A stretch of DNA of 64,000 nt from assembly GCA_030247575.1 (NCBI GenBank), contig JAOTRV010000004.1, positions 62,001 through 126,000 on the forward strand, written 5' to 3'. The stretch's first letter is position 1; the number at the start of each line of letters is the position of its first letter. Made by a program: the position numbers and the translations under genes. The stretch comes from Sulfuritalea sp. (GTDB lineage Bacteria > Pseudomonadota > Gammaproteobacteria > Burkholderiales > Rhodocyclaceae). This document shows positions 27,634 to 35,371 of the stretch, piece after piece. The notes below the pieces were generated by a model. The model was not told where the DNA came from, searched no databases, and worked only from the letters and a program-made list of their open reading frames with translations.

Positions 27634-29086
27634 GTTTCAATCCTCGCCCGGCCCTCGCCCCCATTGCTTGCCGTCCGGGAAAGATAGTTTCAATCCTCGC
27701 CCGGCCCTCGTGGGCCGGGCGTCGCACGCCGCCCCGGGCCAAGAATGGCCGCTTCAAGTTTCAATCCTCGCCCGGCCCTCGCGGGCCGGGCGTCACTGTT
27801 CGGCGCTTCCTTCAGCCACCCCATTATGCAGTTTCAATCCTCGCCCGGCCCTCGCGGGCCGGGCGTCATGCCCATGTAGCTGGCCCCTTCGTTGAAGAGG
27901 TTGTTTCAATCCTCGCCCGGCCCTCGCGGGCCGGGCGTCGGGTTGAGCCCGTGCTGAAGCAGATCGTTCGGCTGGTTTCAATCCTCGCCCGGCCCTCGCG
28001 GGCCGGGCGTCGTTCATGTTCGGTGTACTCCTTGTGGGTGGGTGCGGTTTCAATCCTCGCCCGGCCCTCGCGGGCCGGGCGTCGCCGCCGGTGACGACGA
28101 AGCCCGCCGTCGTGGCGTTTCAATCCTCGCCCGGCCCTCGCGGGCCGGGCGTCAAGCGTTGTTCGGGGAGCCACCCAATCTCACTATGTTTCAATCCTCG
28201 CCCGGCCCTCGCGGGCCGGGCGTCTCATTGCATCGGCGGCGTCGATGGACCCTTTGATGTTTCAATCCTCGCCCGGCCCTCGCGGGCCGGGCGTCGACAG
28301 GTTCGCCGGGTTCTGCCCCGACAGATCCACCGTTTCAATCCTCGCCCGGCCCTCGCGGGCCGGGCGTCCGGGCGCGCCGGCGATTCCCTGATTCCGATGC
28401 TGTTTCAATCCTCGCCCGGCCCTCGCGGGCCGGGCGTCCATCGATGCGCTGGTCCTTCGGCCGCCCCTTGTTGTTTCAATCCTCGCCCGGCCCTCGCGAG
28501 CCGGGCGTCGCGCAAAACGCCGTCGTCGCCGCGGCCGAGTACATGTTTCAATCCTCGCCCGGCCCTCGCGGGCCGGGCGTCGCGACAGACTGGCGCGCAA
28601 GTACGAGCTGACGTCGGTTTCAATCCTCGCCCGGCCCTCGCGGGCCGGGCGTCGTTTTACGGAGGGCGTCATGTCCAATCGATCCGAAGTTTCAATCCTC
28701 GCCCGGCCCTCGCGGGCCGGGCGTCTTCGCCGGTCCCATGTGGCGCGGATCGGCAACGCTGTTTCAATCCTCGCCCGGCCCTCGCGGGCCGGGCGTCGCC
28801 TCGCGCCAGCCTGCCGGAGGCTCGCTGCCGTGGTTTCAATCCTCGCCCGGCCCTCGCGGGCCGGGCGTCCCTGTTGCATGCGCTGGAAGCGAGGGATGGA
28901 GTCGTTTCAATCCTCGCCCGGCCCTCGCGGGCCGGGCGTCGCCTCGCGGCCGGACACCGCGCGCTGCACCTTGGTGGTTTCAATCCTCGCCCGGCCCTCG
29001 CGGGCCGGGCGTCGCCGATGTCTTCGGCCAGTTCCATGGCGTAGTCGCGGTTTCAATCCTCGCCCGGCCCTCGCGGGCCGGGCGTC
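27634..29086 (-). CRISPR. Type I-C CRISPR array, 21 repeats
   Basis: Twenty full repeats and one truncated repeat, with 19 full spacers of 33-36 bases and one 28-base gap before the truncated copy. On the plus strand the 37-base repeat is GTTTCAATCCT, then stem CGCCCGGCCC, loop TCGC, stem GGGCCGGGCG, then TC. The stem is a perfect 10-bp pair. The crRNA strand is minus, giving repeats that end in ATTGAAAC, the usual type I-C 5' handle. The repeat next to cas2 (29050-29086) is intact. The far end decays: 27687-27723 has one change and 27634-27658 is cut after 25 bases, so new spacers enter at the 29086 side. Repeat 28473-28509 has one change. Repeat starts: 27634, 27687, 27758, 27831, 27903, 27975, 28047, 28117, 28188, 28259, 28332, 28402, 28473, 28545, 28617, 28689, 28761, 28833, 28904, 28977, 29050. 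Confidence 0.98.
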
Positions 29087-29265
29087 CCGGTCCCACGCAA
29101 CACCCTGAATCGTCACAGCAGATTCCACAGTTTGCGCGAACCGCGTTACGCCTCGCGTTTGCGGGGCGTTGTGAATTTTCCTCTGAGAGAATTCAAAAAG
29201 CAAAATCATTGACTTATCGCTGCCGCGAACCGACGCTCTATTTTTGGTTACTCGCGATCCGCGCG
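29087..29265 (-). promoter_or_regulatory. CRISPR leader
   Basis: This 179-base stretch lies between the first repeat and the cas2 stop. It is richer in A and T than the surroundings, especially 29170-29250 (for example CAAAAAGCAAAATCATTGAC). No gene is seen. It should hold the array promoter on the minus strand and the sequence recognised for spacer integration. Confidence 0.75.
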
Positions 29266-29556
29266 TCATAACACCAAGGGACCTTCGAAATCCACGGCTC
29301 TGAATTTTCCGTACTCGCGCACATGCAGTTCAACGGGTTCGTTCAGTCGATAGAAGCGCAGGCAGTCTTCCGCCGCATCAATCTCGGCCAGCAGCCGACG
29401 TTCCAAATCCTCGAACTGCATGGCGTCGACCTTGCACTCGAAGACCGACTTCTGCACCCTTTGGCCGACGCCTTCGCATATCCGCGCGACACGGCGCAAG
29501 CGGCGGCGGCCGGCCTTGGTTTCCGTGGATACGTCGTAGCTGACGATGACGAGCAT
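29266..29556 (-). CDS. cas2: CRISPR-associated endonuclease Cas2
   Basis: A 96-residue protein starting [20 protein letters not shown], with the beta-strand Asp (SYDVS) and [20 protein letters not shown] typical of Cas2. It forms the spacer-integration complex with Cas1. It is the last cas gene, 2 bases after cas1, next to the leader and array. Length and motifs are normal. Confidence 0.95.
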   Translation of the reverse strand: MLVIVSYDVSTETKAGRRRLRRVARICEGVGQRVQKSVFECKVDAMQFEDLERRLLAEIDAAEDCLRFYRLNEPVELHVREYGKFRAVDFEGPLVL

Positions 29557-29558
29557 GA

Positions 29559-30590
29559 CTATTTGGGCGTGAATGGCAGATAGAGTTCCGCATCGCCGCG
29601 CACGACGCGTGCGAGCAGCCGCGCCTGGACGAATGGAATCAGGCCGAAGCTCATCACGCTTTCCATGAGGGGATGCATCACGGTCTCCTGCTTGCGTTCC
29701 TGATATGCGGTGACCACCGCCTTGCGCGCCTCGTCTTTTAGCACAACAGCACCGCCGGGACGCTCGACAAAATCGCCGGCGCCGATCTGGCGCCGATTGA
29801 CCAAGGTCAGCGCCAACCTATCCGCCAGCAAGGGCCGGAACTCCTCCATCAGGTCCAGCGCCAGCGCAGCGCGTCCGGGACGCACCGCATGCAAAAAGCC
29901 AATCTGTGGATCGAGACCGACGCTCTCCACCGCCGAACGCACATCGTTCATCAACATGGCATATAGAAACGAGATCAGCGCGTTCATGCGGTCCAGCGGC
30001 GGCCTTCGGGTGCGGCCGCTCATGGTGAAGGCGTCGCGCGCATCGGGACGCACGACCAGACTCAGCGCGCCGAAGTAGCGCTTGGCGGCGTCGCCCTCGA
30101 TGCCGCGCACGGCATCGAGATCCGGCGCATGTTCGAGGCGCGCCAGGGCACGGGCGAATTCGTCGGCGACGGTGACAAGCACAGCGCTGTCATCGTCCCG
30201 TCCGGTTTCGCGCGCGCCGCGCAGCAGCACCTGGCGGCAATTTTTCAGCTTGCCGGCGATGCAGGACTTGGCCACGGCAAGGCAAGAGTCGGCGCTGGTG
30301 GAACGGCGATGCTGGGCCTGGCGCAACAGGACATTGCCGGAAACCGGCCCTTCGAGGCGCGCCTTGAAGCGACCGTTGCCGTCGAGCAGCACCAGGCTCT
30401 TGCCTTCGTCGGCCAGACGGTGCATGAGAATGGGCGAAACCATCACGTGGCCAAAGCAAACCACCGCCGAAATATGGTGCAGGGGTACGCGCAGCCGGGT
30501 CTCGCGTTCGATTTCGACGCGCAGGGTATCGTTGTCGAGATGCAGGTAGGCATCCGGCGTCGTGACGTAGAGGGTGTTGAGCAGTTGCAC
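29559..30590 (-). CDS. cas1: CRISPR-associated integrase Cas1 (type I-C)
   Basis: The 343-residue integrase inserts new spacers with Cas2. It starts [21 protein letters not shown] and carries the metal-site residues in [12 protein letters not shown] (Glu), [12 protein letters not shown] (His) and [14 protein letters not shown] (Glu/Asp). Close relatives, as I recall them, have a Y-R-A-A-D-D-P-A-R helix where this one has [12 protein letters not shown]. The change coincides with dispersed repeat DR6 and keeps the length, so the repeat appears to have replaced host sequence. The catalytic residues are away from it. Gene 4 bases after cas4. Confidence 0.95.
   Translation of the reverse strand: MQLLNTLYVTTPDAYLHLDNDTLRVEIERETRLRVPLHHISAVVCFGHVMVSPILMHRLADEGKSLVLLDGNGRFKARLEGPVSGNVLLRQAQHRRSTSADSCLAVAKSCIAGKLKNCRQVLLRGARETGRDDDSAVLVTVADEFARALARLEHAPDLDAVRGIEGDAAKRYFGALSLVVRPDARDAFTMSGRTRRPPLDRMNALISFLYAMLMNDVRSAVESVGLDPQIGFLHAVRPGRAALALDLMEEFRPLLADRLALTLVNRRQIGAGDFVERPGGAVVLKDEARKAVVTAYQERKQETVMHPLMESVMSFGLIPFVQARLLARVVRGDAELYLPFTPK
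30285..30307 (+). repeat. Dispersed 23-bp repeat, copy DR6 (inside cas1)
   Basis: AGAGTCGGCGCTGGTG, GA, ACGGC: two mismatches. Antisense to cas1 and read as RRSTSADS, the same frame as DR1 and DR3. Confidence 0.8.
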
Positions 30591-30593
30591 GTT

Positions 30594-31208
30594 TCAGTCC
30601 CCGCTGTCGAACAGGCCGCTGACGACCGGATGGGCTGTCGGCTGGCAGATGTCGCGCAGCGAACATTTCTCGCAGCGACGGTCGAAAGTCGGCGCTGGCA
30701 GAACGGCGGTATCGAGCAGGAGGCGCACCGCAGCGGCAGCCTCGGCGACGCGGCGCCGTTGCTCGGCATCGATGCGCACCTCGCGCCGGCGTTTCGATTT
30801 GGCATAAAACAGCGCCCCTGCGGGCACGTGCTTACCCGTCATCTCTTCCAGGCAGAGGGCTTGCGCGGCAAGCTGCAGGTCGTCGCAGGCGGCTATCCAC
30901 GCGGCTTTGTCGCGGGCGCCATGCTTGTATTCCACCGGATAGGGCGTGCCATCCGTCTCGAACTCGACGACATCTGCCTTGCCGATCAGGCCAAGGCGAT
31001 CGCTCCAGACCGGCAGCGCGCGCTCGACCCGGAGACCGGCACGGGTTTCGACGCCGGGCTGGTCCACCTGCTTATGCACGGCCTGGCCGCGCAAGGTATA
31101 GAGATTCTCGGCGAAGACCTGCTCGACGTGGATCAAGGCGCACTGGCGCGGGCAGTAGCACCAGTGCTGAAGCGCGGAAATCGGGATGGGGTCGCCGGGT
31201 TCGCTCAC
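30594..31208 (-). CDS. cas4: CRISPR-associated exonuclease Cas4
   Basis: A 204-residue Cas4 with RecB-like nuclease motifs (GKADVVEF, then YPVEYKHG with the catalytic Glu and Lys) and four Fe-S cysteines, WCYCPRQC at the N-terminus and CEKCSLRDIC at the C-terminus. It trims protospacers and checks the PAM during adaptation. The GTG start at 31208 overlaps the stop of the antitoxin gene (GTGA), so Cas4 synthesis is coupled to that of the antitoxin. Repeat DR7 (30685-30707) encodes AVLPAPTF just before the C-terminal cysteine cluster. Confidence 0.95.
   Translation of the reverse strand: MSEPGDPIPISALQHWCYCPRQCALIHVEQVFAENLYTLRGQAVHKQVDQPGVETRAGLRVERALPVWSDRLGLIGKADVVEFETDGTPYPVEYKHGARDKAAWIAACDDLQLAAQALCLEEMTGKHVPAGALFYAKSKRRREVRIDAEQRRRVAEAAAAVRLLLDTAVLPAPTFDRRCEKCSLRDICQPTAHPVVSGLFDSGD
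30685..30707 (+). repeat. Dispersed 23-bp repeat, copy DR7 (inside cas4)
   Basis: AAAGTCGGCGCTGGCA, GA, ACGGC: one mismatch. Antisense to cas4, read as AVLPAPTF. Confidence 0.82.
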
Positions 31209-31495
31209 GCCATCGGCGACGCGTGCAATTGAAAACCGAGCGCGCGAACCACTTTCATCACGGTCGCGAACTCGGGATTGCCTTCGCCCGACAGTGCCTT
31301 GTAAAGGCTTTCGCGTGACATGCCGGTATCGCGCGCCAGCTGCGTCATCCCGCGCGCCTTGGCAATGACGCCGAGGGCATGGGCGATCAGCGCCGCATCA
31401 CCTTCTTCGAGGCAGGCTTCGAGGTAGAGCACCATGTCTTCTTCAGTCTTGAGATGTTCCGCCGAATCCCACGGCCGCAGCTTCGTCTTTGCCAT
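31205..31495 (-). CDS. Antitoxin with XRE-type helix-turn-helix (addiction-module antidote, HigA-like)
   Basis: The 96-residue protein has an N-terminal part binding a toxin (LRPWDSAEHLKTEEDMVLYLEACLEEGD) and a C-terminal HTH: GVIAKARGMTQLARDTGMSRESLYKALSGEGNPEFATVMKV (about residues 42-82), the DNA-binding pattern of the COG3636 antidote family. It follows its toxin by 9 bases and its stop overlaps the cas4 GTG. As an autorepressor it would control the pair, and through coupling may affect cas4-cas1-cas2. It sits between cas7 and cas4, where type I-C operons normally have no gene. Confidence 0.9.
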   Translation of the reverse strand: MAKTKLRPWDSAEHLKTEEDMVLYLEACLEEGDAALIAHALGVIAKARGMTQLARDTGMSRESLYKALSGEGNPEFATVMKVVRALGFQLHASPMA

Positions 31496-31504
31496 GATCC
31501 GCTC

Positions 31505-31795
31505 CTACAAGTCCTGGGCAATTTGCAGCGCCCGCCGGATATCCTTGGCCTGGGACGCCTTGTCCCCGCCTGCCAGCAGAATCACCACCTCCAAGCCGCG
31601 CTGCGCGAAATAGACGCGATAGCCGGGTCCGTAATGGATGCGCATCTCCGACACGCCCTCGCCCACCGGTTCGCAGTCGCCGAAATTACCGAGCGCCGCG
31701 CGGTCGATGCGCGCCTGAATCCGCACTTTGGCCCGAATATCCCGCAGGCCTGCGAACCAGCCGTCGAAGAGCTCGGTAGTGAGAATCTGCTTCAC
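31505..31795 (-). CDS. RelE/HigB-type toxin (addiction-module killer protein)
   Basis: A 96-residue basic protein: TELFDGWFAGLRDIRAKVRI, RIDRAALGNFGDCEPVGEGV and EMRIHYGPGYRVYFAQRGLEVVILLAGGDKASQAKDI. This is the COG3657 type of the RelE/ParE superfamily, expected to be an mRNA interferase or gyrase-type inhibitor. It starts at a GTG. A TACAAT box (31801-31806, minus strand) is directly upstream of it, after an 80-base gap from the cas7 stop, so the pair may have its own promoter. Toxin before antitoxin is normal for this family. Confidence 0.9.
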   Translation of the reverse strand: MKQILTTELFDGWFAGLRDIRAKVRIQARIDRAALGNFGDCEPVGEGVSEMRIHYGPGYRVYFAQRGLEVVILLAGGDKASQAKDIRRALQIAQDL

Positions 31796-31874
31796 GGACT
31801 ATTGTATCCCATGAACTACATCAACAAAAGCGCGCTCGCAGGATCAGCCGACGAACCGTGTATCCATTTCATTG

Positions 31875-32714
31875 CTAAAACCCGTCAATTTCCTCTGGTT
31901 TCACGCAGGTTTCTGCCAAATTGATGTTTCCTTCAGCATCAACCGTCAAACTGCCGTGTACCTTCGCCGACGAGCACTTGCCCGCCTTGCTCCCGTGATG
32001 CCACCAGATGACCTTCTTTACGGCCATGCTGCCTTCCGGACGAGCCGAGGATGCGTCGTTCTCGAACAGACGCGGCAGGATGGTTTTAAGGGTTTCGGCA
32101 TCGGCATCGGAAAACCCCGTGCGCTCGGCGAGTTGCGGGTTCATGCTGCCAAAGCAGACGTAGATACCCTGGTCGACGCGGTGCTTCATTCCCATGGTGT
32201 CGGAACCGCGCTTGCTGCCGTCGCCCTCGCCGCTGACACTCTTGGTGATCTGTGTGCTGGTGACGCTGACAGGTTCGACGCTGAACGCGGATTGAATGGT
32301 CACGGGGCCACGAATTGGAATCGAGACACCACTGGCGTCGGTGGTCTTGCCGAAGGCAAACACCTGCCCGAAGGCGCGAACATCAAACCATGTGTCACAG
32401 GCCTTTCGGGCCGTTTCATCTTTGTTGGCTTTTGCGCCGAAAGCAGCTTTACCCAAACCGTTCGCCTCCGATTCGGCGCGATTCTTTAGGCTGGTTTCCC
32501 CATCCTTCTTGCGATCGTCGGACTGCACGAAGATGGCGTGCCCGCCTTCCAGAAGCCGATCCCGAATCTTTCGCTTGATGCAGACATCGGTCATCTCGCC
32601 GAAACCGCCGTAATCGGTACGCGGGCGGTTGCCGTTGAGCGGATCGCCATTGGGGTTGGCATGCTTGACGCTGAAGACAATGGCGAAATCAATCTTGTTT
32701 TGCAGGGTAGTCAT
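31875..32714 (-). CDS. cas7: CRISPR Cascade backbone protein Cas7 (Csd2)
   Basis: This 279-residue protein starts MTTLQNKIDFAIVFSVKHAN and has NPNGDPLNGNRPRTDYGGFGE, DVRAFGQVFAFGK, GPVTIQSAFSVEPV and DTMGMKHRVDQGIYV, all typical of Csd2. It coats the crRNA in the type I-C Cascade. The ATG at 32714 follows GGGAG; a longer frame to 32777 is not used. Next to it downstream is the toxin-antitoxin pair rather than cas4. Confidence 0.95.
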   Translation of the reverse strand: MTTLQNKIDFAIVFSVKHANPNGDPLNGNRPRTDYGGFGEMTDVCIKRKIRDRLLEGGHAIFVQSDDRKKDGETSLKNRAESEANGLGKAAFGAKANKDETARKACDTWFDVRAFGQVFAFGKTTDASGVSIPIRGPVTIQSAFSVEPVSVTSTQITKSVSGEGDGSKRGSDTMGMKHRVDQGIYVCFGSMNPQLAERTGFSDADAETLKTILPRLFENDASSARPEGSMAVKKVIWWHHGSKAGKCSSAKVHGSLTVDAEGNINLAETCVKPEEIDGF

Positions 32715-32733
32715 GGTGAGAGTCTCCCAGGGT

Positions 32734-34647
32734 TCATTCGGTGATGGGTTGGTCGTCGTCCGCTGCCGGCTCGGCACCGCGCAGCAAAGTGGCGCGCTGG
32801 CAGTGGTAGCCGAGCAGGAATTCGCCGGACAGCGCGCGATCGCTGGTGAAGTCGTCGGATTGGAACCGGCACTGGATTTCGTCGAGCAGCTTTTCCCGCT
32901 TCCAGAGGAACCCAGCGCCTTTTTCCGAGGCGCGCAGGCGCGACTTGTAGGGCGTCAAGGCCAGTTCGATGTTTCGCCACGTCGAGAAGGGGCGATCGGC
33001 GAAGCGCTGCATCAAACGTGCAGCCGTCGTGTCCCGGTTCTCGCCTGCCTGTTTCAGCGAGTACCCTTCAATGCTGTCGGCAAGTGCGAGCAACCGGCCG
33101 TAGAGGTAGTCGCGCGTGGTTCTTTCTTCTTCCAATGCCATTTGGTACTCCTTCTCCTGTGATTTCGAGTAACCCCTGAACAGGGCGCATGCGATCCCAA
33201 GACATTTCTCCCATTCCCAATGATCGAGTCCGACTCGGTTCGCGGCGCGGCGAGCGATCGAAAGCACAAGATCAAAGGGAACCGCCTGACCGTCGATGAT
33301 GCAAGGCAGCAGTCGCTCGACAGTAGCCTTGCGCAGCTTGTCGTCGAGGCGTGTGCCATAGGCAGCCTCAGCGATGTCGCGCGGCGCGGGCGCGCCGACA
33401 AACTTCGTATTCTTGCCGAAGTCCTGCGTCCAGGCGTACTGCTCATGCCAACGCTCTATGCGGTCGAGAAACTCCGAGCCCTTCAACTCGCGGTAGTAAG
33501 TAATGGCCATGCGGCCCGGCGTGGCCGAGTCCAGCCCCATGACCACGATGTCGTCGGTCGGATCGAGGTTCGCACGATAGCCGCGCATGGCTTGTTTCAG
33601 TCGCAGGGCAAAAGCTTGGCCAGCATCGCCGGCCAGCCCAGCTTTCGCATCGTCCTCTGGTTGCGCATCCTTGTTGCTCCCAAGAATCAACGCCAAAGTG
33701 TCTTTGAACGGGTCGGGAATCGGCTTGCCGGCGACCGCCCAGCTAACAATGACTTGATCGCCGCTCCTGTAGGCCTGACGTGAGATCAGCCAGCGCAGCG
33801 CGCTATGCGCTTTCTGCGTAATGGCGTAGCCAACGCCACAGGCTTGCTGACCGTCCTTGTCGGTGAATCGACCCCGAAAGGTATAGCCTTGGTCGTCGTT
33901 TGCGCTAACAAGCTTCGCGCCGTCGCCCGCATGGCGAATACGCTTGGGGTGACTCAACGCGAGAGCGGCGCCGCTCTCGCCGGTAACCATGCACAAGCCT
34001 TTCGTTTCCTTGCTCGCTGCGTCGAATCCGATCCACGCTTCTTGCAGCGCAGCATCCGTCCAAACCGCAGTATTTGGATCGTTGGGCAGCCACACCTGCC
34101 AGCGGATGAAAGCGTCTCCTTGGTCCCGCTTGCCTTCTTTGGCGGTAAGCAGGCGAAAGATATCTGGCGCATCTTCACCCGGCCATTCGGTCAGAAGCTT
34201 GCCGTCCGCCCCAACGTGGAGCAGCTTTTCCTTTACCAGATCAGCAACCACCTTGCCTTTGCGCACATAGGCGAGGACAGCTTCGGCCTTGGGATGCCTG
34301 AAGTTGGAATTGCACCAACTGAAAAGCAGCGCTTCGTACTCCTTGAAAAATGGCGGCTTGGTTCCTCCATGCTGATGGTAATCGGATGCACAGTATTGAA
34401 CCTTGTCGCAAAGAGGATGCGGCGGTGGCTTGGTCCCCACTCGGCCAGCGGATTCCTCGGTCGCAGGGATTACCGTCTCTTCCTTCTGAACAATCTTGGC
34501 GCTCTTGAAATCGCCTTGTCCATCGATTGCAATCTCGATGTGCGCCTGCTGTTGCGTATGGCTGATTGGCATCAACAGGGCCGCGCCGGGCGGCTCTCGC
34601 CCCTTGCATGCCTCATAGGTCGCGTGCAGCTTCTCAATCCAGGCCAT
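32734..34647 (-). CDS. cas8c: CRISPR Cascade large subunit Cas8c (Csd1)
   Basis: A 637-residue large subunit, which in type I-C recognises the PAM and also gives rise to an internal Cas11-like small subunit. The start MAWIEKLHATYEACKGREPPG and motifs KPPFFKEYEALLFSW, QVWLPNDP, ALRWLISRQAYRSGDQVIVSWAVAG and YYRELKGSEFLDRIERWHEQ match Csd1. The internal-start small subunit would come from the C-terminal third; I did not fix its start. It begins within the last 14 bases of cas5 with GGAGG before the ATG. Confidence 0.95.
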   Translation of the reverse strand: MAWIEKLHATYEACKGREPPGAALLMPISHTQQQAHIEIAIDGQGDFKSAKIVQKEETVIPATEESAGRVGTKPPPHPLCDKVQYCASDYHQHGGTKPPFFKEYEALLFSWCNSNFRHPKAEAVLAYVRKGKVVADLVKEKLLHVGADGKLLTEWPGEDAPDIFRLLTAKEGKRDQGDAFIRWQVWLPNDPNTAVWTDAALQEAWIGFDAASKETKGLCMVTGESGAALALSHPKRIRHAGDGAKLVSANDDQGYTFRGRFTDKDGQQACGVGYAITQKAHSALRWLISRQAYRSGDQVIVSWAVAGKPIPDPFKDTLALILGSNKDAQPEDDAKAGLAGDAGQAFALRLKQAMRGYRANLDPTDDIVVMGLDSATPGRMAITYYRELKGSEFLDRIERWHEQYAWTQDFGKNTKFVGAPAPRDIAEAAYGTRLDDKLRKATVERLLPCIIDGQAVPFDLVLSIARRAANRVGLDHWEWEKCLGIACALFRGYSKSQEKEYQMALEEERTTRDYLYGRLLALADSIEGYSLKQAGENRDTTAARLMQRFADRPFSTWRNIELALTPYKSRLRASEKGAGFLWKREKLLDEIQCRFQSDDFTSDRALSGEFLLGYHCQRATLLRGAEPAADDDQPITE

Positions 34648-35371
34648 CACTCGCCTCCATTACCGCTGCTTCGTTTTCCACCGCGCGTAGCGATTCATTT
34701 CTGACAAAGGCTTTCCTCGTCATCTCGCGCACGAACTTGCGGATGGTGCACTCCTCAGGTCGCGCGAAGCGGATAACGCCATCCTTCATGGTGGGCTTCC
34801 AGAAACGGGCGTGTAGTTTGTCCTCGCCGGTTTCGTCGGGATAGTCGAAGCCGTGGAACATCAAACCAAAAGCGAGTTCACCCGCGCCGTCGTAGTGGCC
34901 GGACCCCGAACCGAATGCGCAGGGTTCCACATAGCCTTGGCAATCCCGCGTACCGAGAAAGATGTCTTGCCGTCCGCCACGTACCAGCATGCGCTGGGCG
35001 ATGTCGTTGTGCTTGGCTGGGTTACGGTCATCGTCGAGTTCGGGGCGGTGACGGTTCCACTCAAAGTGGGCCTGCACCTGATATTCGACATCGGAGAGGA
35101 ATGTGTAGATCGCCAGATCGTTGCCACCGCTGAACACCAGCGGCTTGGTGCCCTTGGTCTGGGTGCGGATCGACTTGATGACGCGCACGGCGTCGATGAT
35201 CCAGACGAAGGTCGGCTTCCAGTAGATCGACTTGGCGACGCCTTTGAGCGCCTCGTAGGTCGGGACATGGTAGGAGCATTTCTCTCCACCGACGCGGGTT
35301 AGCGGGTCGGTGAACAGGGCGTGACGACCACGCACCTTGAATTCGATCCTGTTGCGGCTGGGGTCGGTCAC
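34634..35371 (-). CDS. cas5: CRISPR crRNA endonuclease Cas5c (Csd5)
   Basis: A 245-residue protein starting at a GTG (read VTDPSRNRIEFKVRGRHALF) with TRVGGEKCSYHVPTYEALKGVAKSIYWKP and GTRDCQGYVEP, typical of Cas5c. In type I-C it replaces Cas6 and cuts the pre-crRNA at the repeat stem. The GTG overlaps the cas3 stop (GTGA) and GGAGG lies 9 bases upstream. The 37-base repeat with a longer stem (see the array) is its substrate. Confidence 0.95.
   Translation of the reverse strand: MTDPSRNRIEFKVRGRHALFTDPLTRVGGEKCSYHVPTYEALKGVAKSIYWKPTFVWIIDAVRVIKSIRTQTKGTKPLVFSGGNDLAIYTFLSDVEYQVQAHFEWNRHRPELDDDRNPAKHNDIAQRMLVRGGRQDIFLGTRDCQGYVEPCAFGSGSGHYDGAGELAFGLMFHGFDYPDETGEDKLHARFWKPTMKDGVIRFARPEECTIRKFVREMTRKAFVRNESLRAVENEAAVMEASDGLD

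Noticed and set aside
27411-29044. Long open frames through the CRISPR array
   Set aside because: They arise because the 37-base repeat plus 33-36-base spacers keeps frames open; they are only repeat translations (such as FNPRPALAGRAS) and are not genes.
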